From contig NZ_BMCG01000003.1 of assembly GCF_014635065.1 (NCBI RefSeq), positions 496,001 through 560,000 of the forward strand: a stretch of 64,000 nt of DNA. Reading direction: 5' to 3'. The translations under genes were made by a program, and so were the position numbers. Positions 8,738-19,656 of this stretch are shown one piece after another (the first letter of the stretch is position 1; the number at the start of each line of letters is the position of its first letter). This DNA is from Oxalicibacterium flavum (GTDB taxonomy: Bacteria > Pseudomonadota > Gammaproteobacteria > Burkholderiales > Burkholderiaceae_D). Below the pieces are notes generated by a model. That model had not been told where the DNA came from. It made no database searches and was given only the letters and a program-made list of their open reading frames with translations.

Positions 8738-11053
8738 TTATTTCTGCGGCGCCAGGGTCTGGGCCTTGATCTTCGATTCCAGCAGCTTGCCCTTGCGTGC
8801 GCGCTTGCCGATGTGAACCGCGAGGCCGGATGCCGACAGCGCCACTTCCTGCGCCTTGCCGCCGCGACCGCTGCCGCTGACGAGCACGCCGCGCTGGCTG
8901 ATTGGCTGTGCCGCGATCAGTTTTTCATTGTTCTCGAGGTCCATCAGGATCACGCCGCGGCCGCCGGCGGTCAGCGTCTTGATCTCGTCGAGGCCGAACA
9001 CCAGCAGGCGGCCTTTTTCGGACAGGCAGGCAATCGCGCTGGCATCGGCAGCGACCGCGCGCGGTGCCAGCGGTTCGTCGCCGTCATCGAGCGTGATGAA
9101 GGACTTGCCGCCGCGATTGCGCGCCGTCATGTCGCCGGCCTTGGCGACGAAGCCGTAGCCGGCGGTGGTGGCCAGCAGCAGCGCGGTGTCGGCAGGACCG
9201 GCGAAGTAATGCTGCACGCGCGTGCCGCTGGCCAGTTCGATCAGCGTGGTGATCGGCACGCCGTCGCCGCGCGCGCCGGGCAGGGCGGCGACCGATACCG
9301 AATAGACGCGGCCGTTGGAGCCGAATACCAGCAGGTTGTCGATGGTGCGGCATTCGAAGGCGTCGTACAGCGCGTCGCCGGCCTTGAAGCCGAACTGCGT
9401 GGCGTCGTGCCCGTGACCGTTGCGCGCGCGTACCCAGCCTTTCTGCGAGATGATGACCGTGACCGGCTCGTCGATCACCTTTTGCTCGACCACGGCGCGT
9501 TCGGCTTCCTCGATCAGCGTGCGGCGCGCATCGCCGTACTGTTTGGCGTCGCTCTCGATTTCCTTGATGACGAGTTTCTTCATCGACGACGGATTGTCGA
9601 GCAGGTCCTGCAGCGTGGATTTCTCGTTGCGCAGTTCGGCCAGCTCCTGCTGGATCTTGATGGTTTCCAGCCGCGCCAGTTGGCGCAGGCGGATTTCCAG
9701 GATGTCGTCGGCCTGGCGTTCGGACAGGCGGAAGGCTTCGATCAGAGCTGGCTTCGGTTCGTCCGATTCGCGGATGATGCGGATCACCTCGTCGATGTTG
9801 AGCAGGATCGCTTCGCGGCCTTCGAGAATGTGGATGCGGTCGTCCACCTTCTGCAGGCGGAACTGCGTGCGGCGCGTGATGGTGCTGAAGCGGAAGGCGA
9901 TCCACTCCTGCAGAATCTCGCCCAGCGATTTCTGGCGCGGGCGGCCGTCGCCACCGATCATCACGAGGTTGACCGAGACGCTGGTCTCGAGCGAGGTCTG
10001 GGCCAGCAGCAGGTTGGTGAATTCGGTCGGGTCCTGGTTCTTCGATTTCGGTTCGAACACCAGGCGCACCGGCGCATCGCGTCCCGATTCGTCGCGTACC
10101 GCATCGAGCATGGCGAGCATGGTCTGCTTCATCGCCAGCTGTTCGGGCGACAGCGATTTCTTGCCGAGCTTGACCTTGGGATTGGTCAGTTCCTCGATTT
10201 CCTCGAGCACGCGCTGCGACGACACGCCGTGCGGCAGTTCGGTGACCACCACCTGCCACTGGCCGCGCGCGAGGTCTTCGATCTTCCAGCGCGCGCGCAC
10301 CTTGATGCTGCCGCGGCCGCTTGCATAGATGTCGCTCAGCGCGGTCGGCGAGGTAATGATCTGGCCGCCACCCGGGAAGTCCGGGCCCGGCACGATCTGC
10401 ATCAGTTCTGAATGCGAGAGTTTGGGATTGCGGATCAGCGCGACCGCCGCCCTGGCGATCTCGTTGAGGTTGTGCGACGGGATTTCGGTCGCCATGCCGA
10501 CCGCGATGCCGGAGGCGCCGTTGAGCAGCGCGAAGGGCAGGCGGCTCGGCAGCAGCTTGGGTTCGTCGGTAGAGCCGTCGTAGTTGGGCTGGAAATCCAC
10601 CGTGCCCATGTCGATCTCGTCGAGCAGCAGTTTGCTGATCGGCGTCAGACGCGCCTCGGTGTAGCGCATGGCCGCCGCGCCGTCGCCGTCGCGCGAGCCG
10701 AAGTTGCCGTGACCGTCGATCAGCGGATAGCGCAGCGAGAAATCCTGCGCCATGCGCACCAGCGCGTCATAGACCGACTGGTCGCCGTGCGGATGCAGCT
10801 TGCCGAGCACATCGCCGACCACCGCGGCAGACTTGCGCGGCTTGGCGGCGGAATCGAGTCCGAGTTCGCTCATCGCATACAGGATGCGGCGCTGCACCGG
10901 CTTCTGGCCGTCGCTGACGTCGGGCAGGGCACGGCCCTTGACGACGGAAATCGCATAGTCGAGATAGGCGCGCTCGGCAAAGGTGGCGAGCGTGAGCGCC
11001 TCGCCGTCTTCGGCGGGCGCGGTTTCGTCAAACAGGTTGGCTTGGTCGGTCAT
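8738..11053 (-). CDS. parC: DNA topoisomerase IV subunit A
   Basis: This 771-residue subunit cuts and rejoins DNA to unlink daughter chromosomes, working with ParE. The active tyrosine is Y131 in [11 protein letters not shown]. The quinolone-pocket region reads [19 protein letters not shown] at about 85-103, and the coiled-coil and tower region around 430-480 is present. The C-terminal beta-pinwheel blades are short and degenerate ([26 protein letters not shown]) and lack the GyrA-box, which supports ParC over GyrA. The neighbouring parE gene confirms it. The start ATG is at 11053. Confidence 0.96.
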   Translation of the reverse strand: MTDQANLFDETAPAEDGEALTLATFAERAYLDYAISVVKGRALPDVSDGQKPVQRRILYAMSELGLDSAAKPRKSAAVVGDVLGKLHPHGDQSVYDALVRMAQDFSLRYPLIDGHGNFGSRDGDGAAAMRYTEARLTPISKLLLDEIDMGTVDFQPNYDGSTDEPKLLPSRLPFALLNGASGIAVGMATEIPSHNLNEIARAAVALIRNPKLSHSELMQIVPGPDFPGGGQIITSPTALSDIYASGRGSIKVRARWKIEDLARGQWQVVVTELPHGVSSQRVLEEIEELTNPKVKLGKKSLSPEQLAMKQTMLAMLDAVRDESGRDAPVRLVFEPKSKNQDPTEFTNLLLAQTSLETSVSVNLVMIGGDGRPRQKSLGEILQEWIAFRFSTITRRTQFRLQKVDDRIHILEGREAILLNIDEVIRIIRESDEPKPALIEAFRLSERQADDILEIRLRQLARLETIKIQQELAELRNEKSTLQDLLDNPSSMKKLVIKEIESDAKQYGDARRTLIEEAERAVVEQKVIDEPVTVIISQKGWVRARNGHGHDATQFGFKAGDALYDAFECRTIDNLLVFGSNGRVYSVSVAALPGARGDGVPITTLIELASGTRVQHYFAGPADTALLLATTAGYGFVAKAGDMTARNRGGKSFITLDDGDEPLAPRAVAADASAIACLSEKGRLLVFGLDEIKTLTAGGRGVILMDLENNEKLIAAQPISQRGVLVSGSGRGGKAQEVALSASGLAVHIGKRARKGKLLESKIKAQTLAPQK

Positions 11054-11193
11054 CGTGGTCTTGCAAGGTTATGTGTGGCATTCGTGACGCTACGGTTTCA
11101 ATATCGCGGTGAGGACAAGGCGCGAGGCACGTAGACAGTGCCGATGGCACGGCAAGGCCTCGCAACGCAGTCATCGCTGCGAGATTGGAACCG

Positions 11194-13188
<1,995 letters not shown>

Positions 13189-13435
13189 TCAATCGTGCTG
13201 GGAGATGCGGATAGGGGCAAAAGCGCGTTGCGTGCCTGCCAACGGGAATTGCAATGTGTCTGCATTCTAATAAAAAAACCGGTGGGACACTGTTTTCCGC
13301 GGGTTTTCCCGGATCGGCGCGGCGGCGCTCGGAGAAAATATTTGCATGTCCCTATGGCGCTTTTTCGGCGAAAGGGTTCAAATATCCGGCAATCCATCCT
13401 GTCTTTCCGATCCACACCCAGATCGATTTCCACAG

Positions 13436-14266
13436 ATGCAGATACTTGCCACCCCTTTCCCCTTTGCGGTACGGCTGCTCGGCTTCAGCCCGCAGGAAAC
13501 GGAAGTCTTCGACGCCACCTTTGCGATCCGGCAGAACGGCTGCGGCTATCTGAAACTGGATGACGACAATCTGCAGGACCCCGATCTGTATATCGTCAAT
13601 GCCGACAACATCAAGGCTCTGGTGGCGCTCGACCAGCTGCGGCCGAGCGATCTGCGGCCGGCGTTGCTGGTCGGCGATCCGCTGGTGCCGCTGCCGTATG
13701 CGCGCATCGAGCGGCCCTTGCGCTGGCATCGGCTGTACGACGAACTGAAGCGCCTGATCGAAAGACGCGCCGACGCCTTGTCGCGGCTGGAGGCGTCGGA
13801 CGTGGTGGCTGTTTCCGAGCGCCGGCGCGGCAATCGTGTCGATATTGATCTGACCGATCCCGCCGATTACGCGCGCAGGCGAACCGAACCCATGCATGGC
13901 GGCGCGGTGCTGGTGATCGACAGTGCATCGGCCTTTGGCGATGTTGCCGCCGAAACGCTGGCGCGCTTGCAGACCAGGGTGATCCGCGCCGCCAGCGAAG
14001 CCGAGGTCGAAGCCGCCTGTGCGCGGCAGCGGATCGCGGTGACGATCATCAATACGGCAATGGAGATCGATCCGTATCGGCTCTGCCAGACGGTACGGAA
14101 GGTCTGGCCGTCGGACCGCATGGCGGTGATCTTTCTGGCCACGCGTGCCGGCAGCTTCGATGTCGCGCGTGCGCGCGAGGCCGGCTACGACGGTTTTCTC
14201 ACGATGCCGGTTTCGGCTTCCAACCTGATCAGCGCGCTGCGGCGCTTCATGACCTTGCCGCGTTGA
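13436..14266 (+). CDS. Uncharacterised protein with degenerate response-regulator receiver domain
   Basis: This is a 276-residue protein. Residues 1-150 match nothing I recognise. Residues about 156-274 have the alternating pattern of a receiver domain (GAVLVIDSASAF, AVTIINTAMEIDPYRLCQTVRK, MAVIFLATRAGSFDVARAREAGYDGFLTMPVSASNLISALRRF). The phosphoacceptor aspartate position holds N206 and the conserved lysine position holds M257, so phosphorylation is unlikely. T236 and one N-terminal acidic residue (D162) remain. No output domain is visible. It is divergent from parE and ends 18 bases from the convergent VWA gene. ATG 13436 is chosen because the upstream in-frame extension looks non-coding. 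Confidence 0.65.
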   Translation: MQILATPFPFAVRLLGFSPQETEVFDATFAIRQNGCGYLKLDDDNLQDPDLYIVNADNIKALVALDQLRPSDLRPALLVGDPLVPLPYARIERPLRWHRLYDELKRLIERRADALSRLEASDVVAVSERRRGNRVDIDLTDPADYARRRTEPMHGGAVLVIDSASAFGDVAAETLARLQTRVIRAASEAEVEAACARQRIAVTIINTAMEIDPYRLCQTVRKVWPSDRMAVIFLATRAGSFDVARAREAGYDGFLTMPVSASNLISALRRFMTLPR

Positions 14267-14284
14267 TCGGCCAGTCTTTTCCTG

Positions 14285-15454
14285 TCACCTGCTCAGCAGC
14301 CGCATGCCGCGCTCGAGTCCTTCGAGCGTCAGCGGCACCATGCGGTTGTTCATCTGCTGGCGAATGATGGCGATCGACTGCCGGTAGTCCCACAGGTGTT
14401 CGGGTTCCGGATTGAGCCAGACGTGGCTCGGGAAGGCATGCGTGAAGCGCTGCAGCCATTCGGCACCGGCTTCCTCGTTGTAATGATCGATGGCACCGCC
14501 TTGCGACAGGATTTCGTACGGACTCATGGTGGCGTCGCCGACGAAGATCAGCCGGGTATCGGGCGGATAGGTGCGCAGCACGTCCCAGGTGTCGAAGCGC
14601 TCGCTCTGCCGGCGCTGGTTGTTGCGCCACAGATGGTCATAGACGCAGTTGTGGAAGTAATAGAACGACAGGTTCTTGAACTCGGCGCGTGCCGCCGAGA
14701 ACAGTTCCTCGGTCAGCTGGATGTGATCGTCCATCGAGCCGCCGACGTCGAGCAGCATCAGCACCTTGGTGTTGTTGCGCCGTTCCGGACGCATCTTCAG
14801 GTCGAGCCAGCCGGCATTGCTGGCGGTGGCGCGGATGGTGTCGTCGAGCGCCAGTTCCTCGGCGGCGCCTTCGCGCGCAAAACGGCGCAGGCGGCGCAAG
14901 GCGACCTTGATGTTGCGCGTGCCGATCTCGCGCGAGGCGTCGTAGTCCCGGTAGCTGCGCTGTTCCCAGACCTTGACCGCGCGCCGGTGCGTGCCGGCGC
15001 CGCCGATGCGTATGCCTTCCGGGTTGTAGCCGCCGTTGCCGAACGGCGAGGTGCCGCCGGTGCCTATCCACTTGCTGCCGCCTTCGTGTCTTTCCTTCTG
15101 CTCTTCCAGCAATTGCCTGAGGCGATCCATCAGCTTGTCGTAGCCGAATTTTTCCAGGCGTGCCTTGTCCTCGAGCGAGAGTTCGCGCATGGCGCGCTTG
15201 ACCAGCCAGTCCAGCGGTATCTGTGCCTGGTCGTCGAAACCTGCCTCGATACCCTTGAAGTATTGCGCAAATGCACGATCGAACTTGTCGAAGTGCGCCT
15301 CGTCCTTGATCAGCGTCAGCCGCGCCAGGTAATAGAAGTCGTCGAACGAGCAATCGATGATGTTCTTTTCCAGCGCTTCGAGCAGCAAGAGGAATTCCCT
15401 GATCGAAACCGGAATGCCCGCCGCGCGCAGCGTGGTGAAGAAATCGATGAGCAT
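14285..15454 (-). CDS. VWA domain protein of the CoxE-like family
   Basis: This 389-residue protein begins MLIDFFTTLRAAGIPVSIREFL, the conserved CoxE-type N-terminus. It carries a von Willebrand A domain from about residue 200, with a MIDAS-like motif (VLMLLDVGGSMDDH) in which the first serine of the DxSxS pattern is glycine. Later conserved stretches are FYYFHNCVYDHLW, TRLIFVGDATMSPYE and HAFPSHVWLNPEPEHLWDY. Such proteins work with MoxR ATPases as paired chaperones that insert metals or activate partner complexes. The MoxR gene lies 24 bases upstream in the same operon. No obvious client enzyme is adjacent. Confidence 0.88.
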   Translation of the reverse strand: MLIDFFTTLRAAGIPVSIREFLLLLEALEKNIIDCSFDDFYYLARLTLIKDEAHFDKFDRAFAQYFKGIEAGFDDQAQIPLDWLVKRAMRELSLEDKARLEKFGYDKLMDRLRQLLEEQKERHEGGSKWIGTGGTSPFGNGGYNPEGIRIGGAGTHRRAVKVWEQRSYRDYDASREIGTRNIKVALRRLRRFAREGAAEELALDDTIRATASNAGWLDLKMRPERRNNTKVLMLLDVGGSMDDHIQLTEELFSAARAEFKNLSFYYFHNCVYDHLWRNNQRRQSERFDTWDVLRTYPPDTRLIFVGDATMSPYEILSQGGAIDHYNEEAGAEWLQRFTHAFPSHVWLNPEPEHLWDYRQSIAIIRQQMNNRMVPLTLEGLERGMRLLSR

Positions 15455-15478
15455 GGTTCTGCCTTGTCGATCCGCACG

Positions 15479-16333
15479 TCAGCGATTGTTGCGCGCCATG
15501 AAGACCAGCCGCTCGAACAATGCGATGTCCTGTTCGTTCTTCAGCAGGGCGCCATGCAGCGGCGGTACCGCGATCCTGTTGTCGCGGCTCTGCAATGCCT
15601 CGGGCGGAATGTCTTCCGCCAGCAGCAGCTTGAGCCAGTCGATCAACTCGGAGGTGGAGGGCTTTTTCTTCAGGCCGCCGACTTCGCGCAACTGATAGAA
15701 GACCTCGAGCGCGCGTGCCAGCAGGTCTTTCTTTAGGTTCGGGAAGTGGACGGCGACGATCTGCTCCATCGTCTCATGGTCGGGAAAGCGGATGTAGTGG
15801 AAGAAGCAGCGGCGCAGGAAGGCATCCGGCAATTCCTTCTCGTTGTTGGAGGTGATGATGACCAGCGGACGGTGTTTTGCGCGTACCATCTCGCGCGTCT
15901 CATAGACATGGAATTCCATGCGGTCGAGTTCGCGCAGCAGGTCGTTGGGAAACTCGATGTCGGCCTTGTCGATCTCGTCGATCAGCAGTACCACCTGCTG
16001 CTCGGCCGCGAAAGCCTGCCACAGCACGCCCTTTACGATGTAGTTCTCGATGTTCTTCACGCGCTCGTCGCCGAGCTGGGAATCGCGCAGGCGCGACACG
16101 GCGTCGTATTCGTAGAGGCTCTGCTGTGCCTTGGTGGTCGATTTGATATGCCATTGCAACAATGGCATGCCAAGTGCGGCGGCCACTTCTTCCGCCAGCA
16201 TGGTCTTGCCGGTGCCGGGTTCGCCCTTGATCAGCAGCGGCCGCTGCAGCGTCAGCGCGGCATTGACGGCGAGCTTGAGATCGTCGGTCGTCACATAATT
16301 GCGGGAACCTTCGAAGCGTGTATCTTGTCGCAT
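15479..16333 (-). CDS. MoxR-type AAA+ ATPase
   Basis: This 284-residue ATPase has Walker A GEPGTGKTM (about 36-44), Walker B VVLLIDEIDKAD, a sensor 1 asparagine in VIITSNNEKELPDAFLRRC with the arginine-finger region RRCFFHYI, and a C-terminal lid. Size and motifs fit the MoxR/RavA-like AAA+ class, which remodels or activates partner proteins together with VWA proteins. It is the first gene of a two-gene operon with the CoxE-like protein. Its ATG at 16333 faces the divergent gcr gene across 129 bases. Confidence 0.92.
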   Translation of the reverse strand: MRQDTRFEGSRNYVTTDDLKLAVNAALTLQRPLLIKGEPGTGKTMLAEEVAAALGMPLLQWHIKSTTKAQQSLYEYDAVSRLRDSQLGDERVKNIENYIVKGVLWQAFAAEQQVVLLIDEIDKADIEFPNDLLRELDRMEFHVYETREMVRAKHRPLVIITSNNEKELPDAFLRRCFFHYIRFPDHETMEQIVAVHFPNLKKDLLARALEVFYQLREVGGLKKKPSTSELIDWLKLLLAEDIPPEALQSRDNRIAVPPLHGALLKNEQDIALFERLVFMARNNR

Positions 16334-16462
16334 GCGTGTCGTAAAGAATAAGAAAAAGCAGAAGAAGGAAGTCGGAGTATAAGCGAGACAGGGAAAGGTT
16401 TTCCTGCGCGACTAACGCGCGCCGTTACCGGTTCCCGTCATCCCCTCATTACAATAAATAAA

Positions 16463-18619
16463 ATGAAAATTTCGTTTCTCAGAATCTGCGCCGTGTGGCG
16501 CAGGTTCCGTCGTGGTGCGTTGCGGCATCATGCCGATCACGCACAGTATGTGCCGCAGATCGAATCGCTGATGCGTCGCGCCGACCCCAATGACTCGTGG
16601 CACGTGCGCGCCAACTGGATGCTCGATCTGGCCGACTGGCTGCGGCATGAGCCCAAGGTCTCGCTGCTGGCGCGCGACGAATGGCGCCGTCTCAAGCATC
16701 AGCGCCTGCGTTTTCTGCTGGACTGGCTCGATGCGCATCGCGACGTCAGGCAGGGTGTGCAGAACACGCTGCGCAAGACCCTGCGCGAGGCGACCGGGCA
16801 CGAGCTGTTTTCCTCGACCGGCATGCCGCGCGAATCTGCCTTCTTTTCCGAACTGTCGGAGCGTCTGGTCAAGCTGGTATTGCCGCGCCCGCTGGGCCAG
16901 CACGATCTCTCGACACTGTTCACGATGATGTTTCCCGATGTGTCGGACGCCGAATGGCTGCTCGAACTCGACGACCGTACCATGATGCGCCTGTGGAAGC
17001 TGTGCGGCGACGACGGCATTGCGCACGGCTATCGCCAGCAGATCGACGAGGCGATGCTGTATCTCGTGCAGATGGTGGTGGCGGTCGGCATCAGTCCGGC
17101 GTTCCGGCAGCGGCTCGAACCGCGCATGCAGTTGCTGGCAACGCCCTTCATGTCGCTGCGGCGCGAGCTCGAGCACTACCTGATCAGCAATACGCGCGAC
17201 CAGGGCGCGCTGCGCAGCGTGCGCATGCTGCTGGCGGTGTGCCAGGCGCAGACCGACCGCATTTATGCGCACCTCGACGAGCACGGCACCTCGCTGGGAC
17301 TGGTCTATCACCTCGAACGCATGCGCGCGCAGATCAACCGCATCGGCCGTCTGCTCGATCTGCGCAACGCACCGGGTTCCGAAGAAGGGGCAGGGCAGAT
17401 TCAGGCGGTGCTGGTCGACTTGATCGTTGCGCATCACCATCGCTCGTCGGTGCGCGATCTGATCCGGCGCAGCTTTTCCTTGCTGGCACGCAAGATGGTC
17501 GAACGCACGGCCTATCACGGCGAGTACTACATCGCGCGCGACCGCAAGGAATACAAGGCCATCGCCAAGGCCGCCATGGTGGGCGGTCTGGTAGTGGGAT
17601 TCACCGGGCTGGCACGGGCGGCTATCAACCGCGCCGGTCTGGCCGAGTTTTTCGAGGGATTCTTCCACTCGATCAATTTTGCCTTCGGCTTCTTGCTGAT
17701 CGCCTTGCTGGGCGGCTTGTTCGCGGCCAGGCAGCCGGCCGTGCTGGCCCCCGCGCTGGCCGAGAAGATGGGGGCGCTCGACACCATAGACGGTTTGCGC
17801 GCGCTGCTGGACCGGGTGGCGGCCTTGCTGCGCGCGCAGGCGGCGGGCATCTTCGGCAACCTGCTGGTGGTGGTGCCGGTGGTGGCGGCGCTTGGTTTCG
17901 GGCTGGTGCAGGTGTGGGATCGACCGTTGATGGATCCACCCGAGGCCGCGCGTACCTTGCAATCGCTGTCCATCGTCGGTGTCACGCCGCTGTTCGCGAT
18001 TCTGACCGGCGTCTTGCTGTGGCTGTCCAGCCTGATCGCCGGTGTTGCCGACAACTGGTTCGCGCTGCGCCGGCTGAAGGAAGCGATCGCCAATCATCGC
18101 CGCGTCGTGCATGCCATGGGCGCGGGACGCGCCGAACGCTTTGCCGGTTGGCTCGAGCGCAACGTGGCCGGTGTTGCCGGCGGCGTCTCGCTGGCGCTCC
18201 TGCTGGGCATGACGCCGGCCATCGCCCATTTCTTCGGTGTGCCGTTTGATGTGCGCCATGTGGCGTTGTCGGCGGCGACGCTGACGGCCACTGTCGGCAG
18301 CATGGGATGGGAGGTGTTGCTGACACCGGCATTCTGGCTGGCGTTTGCCGGTATCGTCGCCATCGGCGTGCTCAACGTGAGTGTCGCCTTTGCCGGGGCA
18401 TTGATGCTGGCCCTGCGTGCGCGCGACGTGCCGCGCCGTATCCGGCATATCGTCTATCGTTCGATTCTGCGCCGTGCAACGCTGGCGCCCCTGGCATTCT
18501 TCTGGCCGATGGCGGCCCCGCCACGGCAGGCGCCGGCTGTCGAAAACGAAGAGGAACCGGTGGCGGGCGCGCATGAGCCGCATCGGCTGTCATCGGACCG
18601 TACAGAAGACAATGTCTGA
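16463..18619 (+). CDS. Gcr-family membrane protein (named 'site-specific recombinase')
   Basis: This 718-residue protein matches the Betaproteobacterial family called site-specific recombinase Gcr. The N-terminal half (about 1-360) is helical and charged (PNDSWHVRANWMLDLADWLR, WLLELDDRTMMRLWKLCGDDG). From about 370 to 660 there are multiple hydrophobic segments (AMVGGLVVGFTGLARAA, FAFGFLLIALLGGLFAARQ, VTPLFAILTGVLLWLSSLI and others). I see no tyrosine- or serine-recombinase catalytic pattern, so the recombinase name is doubtful; it looks like an inner-membrane protein with a large cytoplasmic domain. It stands alone, divergent from the MoxR operon. Confidence 0.8.
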   Translation: MKISFLRICAVWRRFRRGALRHHADHAQYVPQIESLMRRADPNDSWHVRANWMLDLADWLRHEPKVSLLARDEWRRLKHQRLRFLLDWLDAHRDVRQGVQNTLRKTLREATGHELFSSTGMPRESAFFSELSERLVKLVLPRPLGQHDLSTLFTMMFPDVSDAEWLLELDDRTMMRLWKLCGDDGIAHGYRQQIDEAMLYLVQMVVAVGISPAFRQRLEPRMQLLATPFMSLRRELEHYLISNTRDQGALRSVRMLLAVCQAQTDRIYAHLDEHGTSLGLVYHLERMRAQINRIGRLLDLRNAPGSEEGAGQIQAVLVDLIVAHHHRSSVRDLIRRSFSLLARKMVERTAYHGEYYIARDRKEYKAIAKAAMVGGLVVGFTGLARAAINRAGLAEFFEGFFHSINFAFGFLLIALLGGLFAARQPAVLAPALAEKMGALDTIDGLRALLDRVAALLRAQAAGIFGNLLVVVPVVAALGFGLVQVWDRPLMDPPEAARTLQSLSIVGVTPLFAILTGVLLWLSSLIAGVADNWFALRRLKEAIANHRRVVHAMGAGRAERFAGWLERNVAGVAGGVSLALLLGMTPAIAHFFGVPFDVRHVALSAATLTATVGSMGWEVLLTPAFWLAFAGIVAIGVLNVSVAFAGALMLALRARDVPRRIRHIVYRSILRRATLAPLAFFWPMAAPPRQAPAVENEEEPVAGAHEPHRLSSDRTEDNV

Positions 18620-18645
18620 AGTGCAACACTTGGCGTGCCGGATAG

Positions 18646-18674
18646 TTGGACTGAAATTTTTCTTCATGTAGAAT
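18646..18674 (+). promoter_or_regulatory. Sigma-70 promoter for the cytochrome c pair
   Basis: A -35 box TTGGAC (18646-18651) and a -10 box TAGAAT (18669-18674) are separated by exactly 17 bases and lie about 90 bases upstream of the first cytochrome start. No competing gene lies between. Confidence 0.7.
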
Positions 18675-18764
18675 CAATTCGCCTTTCCGTGCGGCACAGC
18701 AATATCTTCATCCGGCCGCACAACGCTTCATGCAGCAGTTCCGACTAACTTGTCCACGGCTAAC

Positions 18765-19088
18765 ATGAAAAAACTATTTGCACTTCTCGCGCTCGCGAGC
18801 TTCGCCAATATCGTTGTTTCAGCTGAAGTGGTGGGTGATGCCAAGGCGGCGGTCAACAAGATTGCCATGTGCATCGGATGTCATGCCATTCCCGGCTACA
18901 AGGCAACTTTCCCCGAGGTCTATCAGGTCCCGATGATCGGCGGCCAGAACGAAAAGTACATCGTGAATGCGCTCAATGCCTACAAGAAGGGCGAGCGCTC
19001 CCATCCCACCATGCGAGGCATTGCCGAAAGCATGTCCGACCAGGACATCGCGGACGTCGCGGCCTATTACTCGCAGCAAAAGAAATAA
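18765..19088 (+). CDS. Small periplasmic cytochrome c (class I)
   Basis: This 107-residue protein has a signal peptide (MKKLFALLALASFANIVVSA), one haem-binding CIGCH motif at about residues 37-41, and a distal methionine in HPTMRGIAESMSDQDI that is a likely sixth ligand, followed by the typical C-terminal helix IADVAAYYSQQ. It is a soluble electron carrier of the cytochrome c553/c4 half-domain type. A second cytochrome of the same kind follows after 12 bases, so the two are an operon. ATG 18765 is used; an upstream TTG would only extend the signal peptide. Confidence 0.9.
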   Translation: MKKLFALLALASFANIVVSAEVVGDAKAAVNKIAMCIGCHAIPGYKATFPEVYQVPMIGGQNEKYIVNALNAYKKGERSHPTMRGIAESMSDQDIADVAAYYSQQKK

Positions 19089-19100
19089 GGGAGCGCATTC

Positions 19101-19451
19101 ATGAAAACCATCCTTACCCTGACCGCGTTCTCGCTGGCAGCGCTTTCCTTGCCGGCGCATGCAGACAAGCGCATCGAGGCCGGCAAGGCCGCCGTGACCA
19201 AGTTCAACTGCGCGCAGTGCCATGGCGCCGACTTCAAGACGCCGATCGATCCCGCCTATCCCAACCTGGCCGGGCAGCATCGCGATTACCTCAAGCATGC
19301 GCTGACGGCCTACAAGCGCGGCGGCGAGGGCACCAACGGACGCGCCAATGCGATCATGGTGCCGGAGGCGAGGAAGCTGTCGAACCAGGATATCGAGAAT
19401 ATTTCGGCCTATCTGGCGAGTCTGCCGGGGAGCTTGGTGCTGAAGAAGTAG
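19101..19451 (+). CDS. Small periplasmic cytochrome c (class I)
   Basis: This 116-residue protein has a signal peptide ending ALSLPAHA/DK, one CAQCH haem site at about 37-41, PNLAGQHRDYLKHALTAYKRG, and a likely axial methionine in ANAIMVPEARKLSNQDI. Together with the cytochrome just upstream it resembles the two halves of a split dihaem cytochrome c4. Each half keeps its own signal peptide and haem site. No oxidase or reductase gene is adjacent, so the redox partner is unknown. The ribosome site GGGAG lies upstream of the ATG. Confidence 0.9.
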   Translation: MKTILTLTAFSLAALSLPAHADKRIEAGKAAVTKFNCAQCHGADFKTPIDPAYPNLAGQHRDYLKHALTAYKRGGEGTNGRANAIMVPEARKLSNQDIENISAYLASLPGSLVLKK

Positions 19452-19480
19452 TACGCCTGCGCTCGATCGAGATCGAGAAA

Positions 19481-19516
19481 AATGCCGCCTGATGTTGAAC
19501 AGGCGGCATTTTTTTG
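19481..19516 (+). terminator. Rho-independent terminator after the cytochrome pair
   Basis: ATGCCGCCTG (19482-19491) pairs with CAGGCGGCAT (19500-19509) around an 8-base loop, followed directly by a run of T. It lies 30 bases after the second cytochrome stop. Confidence 0.88.
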
Positions 19517-19540
19517 ATCGCTGGAAAGGAAAGGGTATCT

Positions 19541-19580
19541 TTGCCTACTTTCTTTGGCGAAGCAAAGAGAGTAAGTGGCT
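19541..19580. repeat. Imperfect palindrome resembling a dispersed intergenic repeat
   Basis: TACTTTCTTTG (19546-19556) pairs with CAAAGAGAGTA (19563-19573) around GCGAAG, with one G-T type mismatch. Sequences of this CCTACTTTCTTTG...CAAAGAAAGTAGG shape recur between genes in many beta- and gammaproteobacterial chromosomes. Only one copy is seen in this window, so its repeat status rests on general knowledge. Confidence 0.5.
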
Positions 19581-19656
19581 ACCGGATTACCCCCGGCACC
19601 GGCGTCTCTTCAAGGAAGGAACGGATTCAGTATCCACTGCGTGGACGAGACAGCAA

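Noticed and set aside
16412-18583. Minus-strand open frame of 723 codons opposite gcr
   Set aside because: Its low-complexity composition, rich in His, Gln and Arg, is typical of an antisense shadow. The plus strand has a recognised family.
16463-18619. Mobile-element interpretation based on the 'site-specific recombinase' name
   Set aside because: No inverted repeats, attachment sites or cargo genes surround it, and the protein looks membrane-embedded.
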